Shown here piece by piece: positions 31,279 to 36,299 of a stretch of DNA of 36,299 nucleotides; within the stretch, counting starts at the first letter, position 1; every line of letters begins with the position of its first letter. The DNA lies in the NCBI GenBank assembly GCA_964472505.1, contig CAYYQW010000039.1, positions 1 to 36,299 of the forward strand, written 5' to 3'. The notes beneath the pieces were generated by a model that saw only the letters and a program-made list of their open reading frames with translations, was not told where the DNA came from and did not search any database. The position numbers were made by a program, and so were the translations under genes. The DNA is from JAYEIA01 sp964472505 (GTDB lineage: Bacteria; Bacteroidota; Bacteroidia; Bacteroidales; JAADGE01).

Positions 31279-31722
31279 ATGAAACACACATTAGGATTAC
31301 TGCTTTTGGCTGCTTTTTTATTCAGCTACAGTCATGTTTCGGCGCAAGCCGACGAAATGATTGGTATGTGGAAAACCATTGACGATGAAACCGGCGAAGC
31401 CAAATCGCACGTTAAGATTTTTAAAGCAACCAACGGAAAATTTTACGGGAAAATTGAAAAACTTCTCACAGAACCGGCTGACAAAAAATGCGAAGAATGT
31501 AAAGGCGCACTTAAAGACAAACCCATTGTAGGCATGCGTATTATTAACGGCATGACGGAAAAAGACGGAAAACTGCAAGACGGTAAAATATTGGATCCCG
31601 CCAACGGAAAGTTTTATCATTGCACCATTGAACTCAACGGTTCCGACAAATTGGAAGTAAGAGGATCTTTGGACTCGTGGGGACTTGCCGGACGTACTCA
31701 GACATGGTATCGCGTGAAATAA
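31279..31722 (+). CDS. Secreted DUF2147 protein
   Basis: 147 residues. A signal peptide ends near HVSAQ-A. The mature domain matches DUF2147: MIGMWKTIDDETGEAKSHVKIF, GKFYGKIEKLL, CEECKG (two Cys), PIVGMRIINGM, GKILDPANGKFYHCTIEL and a closing LAGRTQTWYRVK. Family members are small exported beta-barrel or lipocalin-like proteins of unknown function, common in Bacteroidota and Proteobacteria. It is divergent from tdh and is followed directly by a large nested RNA-type structure and then a terminator. Confidence 0.93.
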   Translation: MKHTLGLLLLAAFLFSYSHVSAQADEMIGMWKTIDDETGEAKSHVKIFKATNGKFYGKIEKLLTEPADKKCEECKGALKDKPIVGMRIINGMTEKDGKLQDGKILDPANGKFYHCTIELNGSDKLEVRGSLDSWGLAGRTQTWYRVK

Positions 31723-31732
31723 TTTCTTATTC

Positions 31733-31858
31733 CTTAAATCCGCAAGATGTGATATAACTGATTGTAGTACAAACAGGTGGGGACAGCTGTTTGGGCGAAG
31801 TTCGCTTCTGCCGGTGTCCTCACCGACAGCATCTTAGAGAAAGACATTCGGATTTAAG
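31733..31858 (+). ncRNA. 126-nt nested inverted-repeat structure after the DUF2147 gene
   Basis: Four stems nest inside each other: CTTAAATCCG/CGGATTTAAG (31733-31742 and 31849-31858, perfect), AAGATG/CATCTT (31744-31749 and 31830-31835), GGTGGGGACA/TGTCCTCACC (31776-31785 and 31815-31824, one G-U), and GCGAAgTTCGC (31795-31805). It starts 10 nt after the stop and precedes the terminator at 31876. It could be a structured 3' UTR or 3'-derived small RNA, or a small mobile repeat. The RNA reading is inference from structure only. Confidence 0.5.
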
Positions 31859-31875
31859 CTTATTGTTTTTCTAAT

Positions 31876-31915
31876 AAAAAAAAAGCAACAAGTCATTGAC
31901 TTGCTGCTTTTTTTT
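31876..31915. terminator. Bidirectional terminator
   Basis: An A-run, GCA, CAAGTCA/TGACTTG stem, TGC and a T-run form a long hairpin that works in both directions. On the plus strand it ends the DUF2147 transcript; on the minus strand it could end that of lepA. Confidence 0.88.
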
Positions 31916-32009
31916 AAGTTTAAGCTCAGAATTCCTGTTCCAAAGACAGATTATCAGACAGTTAGCTTACTCAGCACGTAATTTTGGATTGTCGGAAAAT
32001 ACGGTTTTC

Positions 32010-32077
32010 AAACCCTTGAAGCGGTTGATTCTTATCAATCCAACCGCTCGAAAGGTTTACAACCGTTTCGAGGGTTT
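32010..32077 (-). repeat. lepA 3' region with alternative hairpins
   Basis: AAACCCTTGAAGCGGTTG (32010-32027) can pair fully (two G-U) with CAACCGTTTCGAGGGTTT (32060-32077). It can also pair, with three mismatches, with the closer copy CAACCGCTCGAAAGGTTT (32041-32058). A further partial copy of the left arm (CCCTTGAAGCGATT) abuts the lepA stop. It probably folds in the lepA 3' UTR. Confidence 0.65.
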
Positions 32078-32102
32078 CTCTTTCGATAGACCCTTGAAGC
32101 GA

Positions 32103-33890
32103 TTAGTCTAACTTTAAAACAGACAAGAAGGCCTCCTGCGGAATATCCACATTACCCACTTGTTTCATGCGTTTTTTACCTTCTTTCTGTTTTTCAAGCA
32201 GTTTGCGTTTTCGAGTAATATCGCCGCCGTAACACTTGGCTGTTACGTCTTTGCGTAAAGCTTTTACGGTGGAACGTGCAATCACTTTTGAACCGATGGC
32301 CGCCTGAATGGGAATCATAAATTGCTGACGCGGAATTAAGTCTTTGAGCTTATCCACAATTCGCCTTCCGAAATCATAGGCATGCTCCTCATGTATCAGG
32401 GCAGATAAGGCATCTACTTTTTCCTGATTCACCAGAATATCCAACTTTATAAGTTTAGACGGACGATAATCGGAGCGTTCGTAATCGAAAGAAGCATAGC
32501 CTCTCGAAATGCTTTTGAGCTTATCATAAAAATCGAAAACAATTTCGGCCAGAGGCAATTCAAAATCAAGCTCTACCCGCGTAGGCGACAAATAATGTTG
32601 TTTCACCAATTCGCCGCGTTTGTCCATACACAGCTTCATAACCGGTCCAATATAATCGGAATGGGTTATAATCTGCGCATCGATATACGGTTCTTCAATG
32701 AGTTGTATTTCTCCCCTGTCCGGCAGTTCGGAAGGGTTATGAACACTTATGTGTTCTCCGTTATTTAGAGTAACATGGTAGGAAACATTCGGAACGGTTG
32801 AGATTACATTCATATCAAACTCACGATCAAGGCGCTCCTGAACAATCTCCATGTGCAACATTCCCAAAAATCCGCATCTGAAACCAAATCCGAGAGCCAA
32901 GGACGATTCGGGCAGGAAAGTAAACGAAGCATCATTTAATTGAAATTTCTCCATCGCCTGACGCAAATCTTCGTAATCATCGGAATCAATGGGATAAATA
33001 CCGGCATATACCATGGGTTTTACTTCTTCAAAACCGGCAATTGCCTTATCGCAGGGACGATTCAAATGCGTAATGGTATCCCCTACTTTTACTTCTTTAG
33101 ACTCTTTTATTCCGGAAATAATATAACCCACATTTCCTGCGCCTATCTCTTTAACCGGCTGGGGTTTCAGTTTCAGCACACCTATCTCATCGGCTTCATA
33201 CTCAGTTCCTACATTTACAAATTTCACCTTATCGCCTTTTTTCAAAACACCGTTAAACACTTTAAAATAGGCAATTACGCCACGGTATGAATTAAAAACG
33301 GAATCAAAAATCATGGCTTGTAAAGGCTCGTCTTTCGAACCTTTGGGGGCAGGAATATCGGTTATGATACGACTCAATATTTCATCGGCTCCTAATCCGG
33401 TTTTTCCGCTGGCTTCAATTATTTCTTCTCTTTTACAACCCAGCAGATCCACAATTTGATCTTTCACTTCTTCGGGCATGGCACTGTCCACATCCATTTT
33501 ATTCAAAATTGGGATTATCTCCAAATCATGATCTATGGCTATGTACAAATTACTAATGGTTTGAGCCTGCACGCCTTGTGTGGCATCAACTACCAGCAAA
33601 GCACCTTCGCAAGCTGCTATGGATCGGGAAACTTCATACGAAAAATCAACGTGGCCGGGCGTATCAATTAAATTTAAAATATATTGTTCGCCGTCAAGCT
33701 CATAATTCATTTGAATGGCTTTACTTTTAATGGTAATACCGCGTTCACGTTCCAAGTCCATGTCATCCAAGACCTGTTCTTTTAGGTCGCGCTCAGTAAT
33801 GGTGCCGGTGCGTTCTAAAAGCCTGTCGGCCAGAGTGCTTTTTCCGTGGTCTATATGAGCTATAATGCTAAAATTGCGAATGTTCTTCAT
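32103..33890 (-). CDS. lepA: Elongation factor 4 (LepA)
   Basis: 595 residues, typical of LepA. G-domain motifs are AHIDHGKSTLADRLLE (G1), RGITI (G2), DTPGHVDF (G3) and NKMDVDSA (G4). The C-terminal LepA-specific domain ends with CYGGDITRKRKLLEKQKEGKKRMKQ, which contacts the ribosome, and VDIPQEAFLSVLK. It acts on stalled or initiating ribosomes. The start is 33 nt after tyrS on the same strand without a visible promoter, so it is likely co-transcribed with tyrS. Confidence 0.98.
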   Translation of the reverse strand: MKNIRNFSIIAHIDHGKSTLADRLLERTGTITERDLKEQVLDDMDLERERGITIKSKAIQMNYELDGEQYILNLIDTPGHVDFSYEVSRSIAACEGALLVVDATQGVQAQTISNLYIAIDHDLEIIPILNKMDVDSAMPEEVKDQIVDLLGCKREEIIEASGKTGLGADEILSRIITDIPAPKGSKDEPLQAMIFDSVFNSYRGVIAYFKVFNGVLKKGDKVKFVNVGTEYEADEIGVLKLKPQPVKEIGAGNVGYIISGIKESKEVKVGDTITHLNRPCDKAIAGFEEVKPMVYAGIYPIDSDDYEDLRQAMEKFQLNDASFTFLPESSLALGFGFRCGFLGMLHMEIVQERLDREFDMNVISTVPNVSYHVTLNNGEHISVHNPSELPDRGEIQLIEEPYIDAQIITHSDYIGPVMKLCMDKRGELVKQHYLSPTRVELDFELPLAEIVFDFYDKLKSISRGYASFDYERSDYRPSKLIKLDILVNQEKVDALSALIHEEHAYDFGRRIVDKLKDLIPRQQFMIPIQAAIGSKVIARSTVKALRKDVTAKCYGGDITRKRKLLEKQKEGKKRMKQVGNVDIPQEAFLSVLKLD

Positions 33891-33923
33891 GTTATCGTTC
33901 TCCTATGCTGTATATAAAGCGGT

Positions 33924-35225
33924 TTATTCCGCATGTACAATATAATACTTTTTCTTTCCTCTGCGCACTAATAAGTACTTGTTATTTAACAAATACTTTT
34001 CATCTACTAATTGGTCCGGATCAGAGAATTTTTCCTGATTAATGCTTAAGCCGTTATCCTTTATCAAGCGCCTGATTTCCCCTTTGGAGGAGAATAGCTC
34101 GGATTTTTCGCTCAACAAAGTAAAAACATCACAACCACCTTTAAAAACCTCTCTGTCAACTTTATAAGAAGGAACCCCTTTAAAAACACTCAAAAAAGTT
34201 TTTTCGTCCAAGCTTTCTAATTGTTCTTTGGTCCCTTTTCCGAAAAGAATTTTGGAAACTTCCGTACATTTTTCAAATTCATTGCGCCCATGTACGGTTA
34301 CGGTAAGTTCTTCGGCCAAACAATTTTGAAGAATTCTGCGATGCGGTTCTTCTTTATGCGCCTCAGCAAGCTCTTTTATTTGCTCTTGTTTGAGCAGAGT
34401 AAATATTTTTAGATATTTTTCAGCATCTTCATCGGCGGTATTCAGCCAAAACTGATAAAACTCGTAGGGTGTGGTTTTTTCCGGATCCAGCCATATATTG
34501 CCTTCTTCGGTTTTTCCGAATTTTTTCCCGTCGGCTTTGGTTATTAAAGGGCAGGTGATAGCATAAGCTTTACCGTTTTCAATGCGACGAATTAATTCCG
34601 TTCCGGTAGTTATGTTTCCCCACTGGTCGGAGCCGCCCATTTGCAATCTGCAATCTTTTTCTCTGTAGAGATGTAAAAAATCGTAGCCTTGTACAAGCTG
34701 ATAAGTAAATTCGGTGAAAGATAATCCGTCGGCTTGTTCGCCGTCGGCTTTTTCCATACGCTGTTTAACCGAATCTTTGGCCGACATGTAGTTTACGGTT
34801 ATGTGTTTTCCTACATCCCGCAGAAAATCAAGGAAACCGAATTGGCTCATCCAATCGTAATTGTTGACTATTTCGGCTTTATTAGTTACAGAATCGGAAA
34901 AATCCAAAAATTTTTCCATTTGTTTATGAATACCTTCTTGGTTTTTTCGCAATTCTTCAACCGAAAGCATGTTTCGTTCTTTGCTTTTTCCGGAAGGATC
35001 TCCGATCATTCCGGTAGCACCGCCGAGCAGTAAAATCGGACGATGCCCGGCGTGTTGAAAATGCTTAAGCATCATGAGGCCGGCTAAATGTCCAATGTGC
35101 AGTGAGTCGGCTGTCGGATCCACGCCAATGTATGCAGTGGTCATGCCTTTTGCAAGATGTTCTTCGGTTTCGGGCATGATATTATGAACCATGCCGCGCC
35201 ATTTAAGTTCTTCAATAAAATTCAT
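33924..35225 (-). CDS. tyrS: Tyrosyl-tRNA synthetase
   Basis: 433 residues, class I synthetase. The HIGH motif is HIGH in DPTADSLHIGHLAG near residues 37-50, and the KMSKS-type motif is KFGKT near residues 229-233 (ITKADGKKFGKTEEGN). The substrate pocket shows FTYQLVQGYDF and QMGGSDQWGNIT. The C-terminal S4-like RNA-binding domain holds LIKDNGLSINQEK. It charges tRNA-Tyr in the cytosol. It has its own promoter box in the gap after cvpA. Confidence 0.98.
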   Translation of the reverse strand: MNFIEELKWRGMVHNIMPETEEHLAKGMTTAYIGVDPTADSLHIGHLAGLMMLKHFQHAGHRPILLLGGATGMIGDPSGKSKERNMLSVEELRKNQEGIHKQMEKFLDFSDSVTNKAEIVNNYDWMSQFGFLDFLRDVGKHITVNYMSAKDSVKQRMEKADGEQADGLSFTEFTYQLVQGYDFLHLYREKDCRLQMGGSDQWGNITTGTELIRRIENGKAYAITCPLITKADGKKFGKTEEGNIWLDPEKTTPYEFYQFWLNTADEDAEKYLKIFTLLKQEQIKELAEAHKEEPHRRILQNCLAEELTVTVHGRNEFEKCTEVSKILFGKGTKEQLESLDEKTFLSVFKGVPSYKVDREVFKGGCDVFTLLSEKSELFSSKGEIRRLIKDNGLSINQEKFSDPDQLVDEKYLLNNKYLLVRRGKKKYYIVHAE

Positions 35226-35245
35226 AGCTACATTTAATTTGGCTG

Positions 35246-35253
35246 CAAATATA
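35246..35253 (-). promoter_or_regulatory. -7 box of the tyrS promoter
   Basis: TATATTTG on the minus strand, 20 nt before the tyrS ATG, in the 57-nt gap after cvpA. Confidence 0.55.
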
Positions 35254-35282
35254 AAGAGATTCCGGGATATATAATAAATGAG

Positions 35283-35870
35283 TTAAATATCTTCCAAATT
35301 TAACTCGGGTTCGTCTGCCGGCTCGTCGAGATAATCCGGTTTTCTGTCAGGTATTGGGTTTACTTCGGGGAAACGAAGTATTTTAAAAGCTGAAGGAGCA
35401 ATATTCATCACCGGATAAAATAACTTGGTACGCTCTTTTTCATCGCGGCTGATAAATTCGTAATTAATATCAATTTTATAAATCAATATAAGAGAAACAC
35501 TAATGATAAAAAGATATTTAACAACGGAAACAGCCACTCCGAGAATACGATTTGTAAAGCCTCTGGGAGTTTTCCCGATATTGCCGATTACTTTATTGCC
35601 TATAATATGGGAAGCGATAACGGCCAGTCCAAAAAGCAAACCGAAAACAACTACCGGCATATTGTATAAAGGGATGCGGGCTTTATCCTGAACTCCGTCA
35701 TAAATTCCGTAACTTAGCTTGGCTGCAATACCAATTCCGGCAAGCAACACTAAGAGCATGACCGAATGCACAATTGCACCTCTTCGGTAGCCTTTGTATA
35801 TTGCCCAGAAGAGTATCACTGAAATGACAAAATCCCAAAAACTCAGACCAATGTCAACATATATTTCCAT
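35283..35870 (-). CDS. CvpA family membrane protein
   Basis: 195 residues with four hydrophobic segments: FWDFVISVILFWAIY (about 11-25), HSVMLLVLLAGIGIAA (about 35-50), VVVFGLLFGLAVIASHII (about 73-90) and VVKYLFIISVSLILIY (about 116-131). The pattern YKGYRRGAI after the first helix and GFTNRILG between the third and fourth helices is typical of CvpA. CvpA was named for colicin V production in E. coli and is linked to envelope homeostasis elsewhere; its molecular role is unclear. The C-terminal tail is acidic and Pro-rich and faces the cytosol. It is first in a cvpA-tyrS-lepA run. Confidence 0.87.
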   Translation of the reverse strand: MEIYVDIGLSFWDFVISVILFWAIYKGYRRGAIVHSVMLLVLLAGIGIAAKLSYGIYDGVQDKARIPLYNMPVVVFGLLFGLAVIASHIIGNKVIGNIGKTPRGFTNRILGVAVSVVKYLFIISVSLILIYKIDINYEFISRDEKERTKLFYPVMNIAPSAFKILRFPEVNPIPDRKPDYLDEPADEPELNLEDI

Positions 35871-35894
35871 GCTTGTATTTTACGGCTTTCAGGG

Positions 35895-35902
35895 CAAATT
35901 TA
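35895..35902 (-). promoter_or_regulatory. -7 box of the cvpA promoter
   Basis: TAAATTTG on the minus strand, about 25 nt before the ATG; full match to TAnnTTTG. Confidence 0.6.
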
Positions 35903-36156
35903 AAAAAAGGAATGATAAATTCATATTTTTTTTACTAACAAACTCTATTCTAACACGTTTAAACCACAAACAAACAGACTGCGATTGGGACTGTCTTACT
36001 TCACAAGTTCCGGTATACGAAATAAACGCTGTTATTTCACAATACTATAGACTGTAATTATCATTGGTTTGGATGCTGTAGTTGTGTTGCGAAATTTTCA
36101 CTCGTGTTATTGTCTGTCGGTCCTGTTCTTGTTAAGATGTCTGCAAGCCGCTTTTT
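35903..36156. other. Gene-free spacer
   Basis: No gene, repeat or clear terminator is seen between the cvpA promoter and the truncated gene at the window end. Confidence 0.5.
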
Positions 36157-36297
36157 TTATCTGAACAGATGCCGCAATTTATACTTAAAACTTTTCCAAG
36201 TGGTAGGCCTCGAAAAATTTGAAGGCGGTTGATAGTTTATGATGTAAGCAAGATTTACAAATACATTGGAATAACGCATTTCAAGACTTTCGTTTCC
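36157..36297 (-). CDS. C-terminal end of an unrecognised protein (partial)
   Basis: The last 46 codons of a minus-strand gene that enters from beyond the window end and stops with TAA. The tail reads MRYSNVFVNLAYIINYQPPS, then a segment with TTWKSF and a basic end KYKLRHLFR. The open frame, amino-acid make-up and basic tail look like a true protein end, perhaps of an envelope or glycan enzyme, but no family can be assigned from so little. Confidence 0.5.
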   Translation of the reverse strand, partial: GNESLEMRYSNVFVNLAYIINYQPPSNFSRPTTWKSFKYKLRHLFR

Positions 36298-36299
36298 GG

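Overview
The window is AT-rich chromosomal DNA from a member of the Bacteroidota, most likely an environmental Bacteroidales/Marinilabiliales-type bacterium. The evidence is TAnnTTTG-type -7 promoter boxes in front of many genes, starts without Shine-Dalgarno sequences, a type IX secretion (T9SS) C-terminal sorting domain, an SDR-type L-threonine dehydrogenase, and lipoproteins with Bacteroidota-style Cys-Lys-Lys-Asp N-termini. This comes from reading the sequence; no database search was run. No rRNA, tRNA or CRISPR array was recognised.

Layout. (1) 1-6.9 kb is mostly core genes on the minus strand: the end of ribD (plus strand), a DUF4143 ATPase, a DUF58 protein, thioredoxin and dnaE. (2) 7.1-8.95 kb is a tract of paired REP-like hairpins with a one-domain GIY-YIG endonuclease gene inside it. 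(3) 9.1-12.3 kb holds gltX, a second DUF4143 ATPase with a striking palindromic operator, and a cupin. (4) 12.35-18.2 kb is a sensory block: a promoter, a threonine-rich leader peptide with a terminator, three tandem paralogues of about 186 residues, a cytosolic histidine kinase, an overlapping response regulator whose LuxR-like HTH looks split by an insertion, and a TPR/transmembrane/HTH lipoprotein. (5) 18.7-26.7 kb is an accessory cell-surface block: an orphan helical protein, a T9SS cargo protein with eight Trp/Tyr repeats, a PKD lipoprotein interrupted by one stop codon, an outer-membrane beta-barrel and a remnant of a second one, two lipoproteins, a sulfotransferase and a DsbA-like protein. 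(6) 27.1-36.3 kb returns to core genes: typA, a PIN toxin with a probable antitoxin, tdh, a DUF2147 protein, and a cvpA-tyrS-lepA run, ending in a truncated gene.

Connections. Four promoters (before the leader peptide, the kinase, the T9SS cargo gene and the PKD gene) share an 11-bp direct repeat, TTAGG-N6-TTAGG or close variants, always 33-34 nt upstream of a -7-like box. This links the sensory block to part of the surface block and suggests a local regulon. Four surface genes also share a 5' leader core, GAAAAGC..TA..GAGTA, 24-29 nt before the start codon. The strongest candidates for something undescribed are the GIY-YIG/hairpin tract, the leader-peptide attenuator feeding the paralogue array, and the shared direct-repeat regulon.

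Several starts were moved downstream from the longest reading frame, because the upstream part would use a non-ATG codon, lie upstream of the promoter, or cross a terminator or conserved leader. These cases are flagged in the entries.
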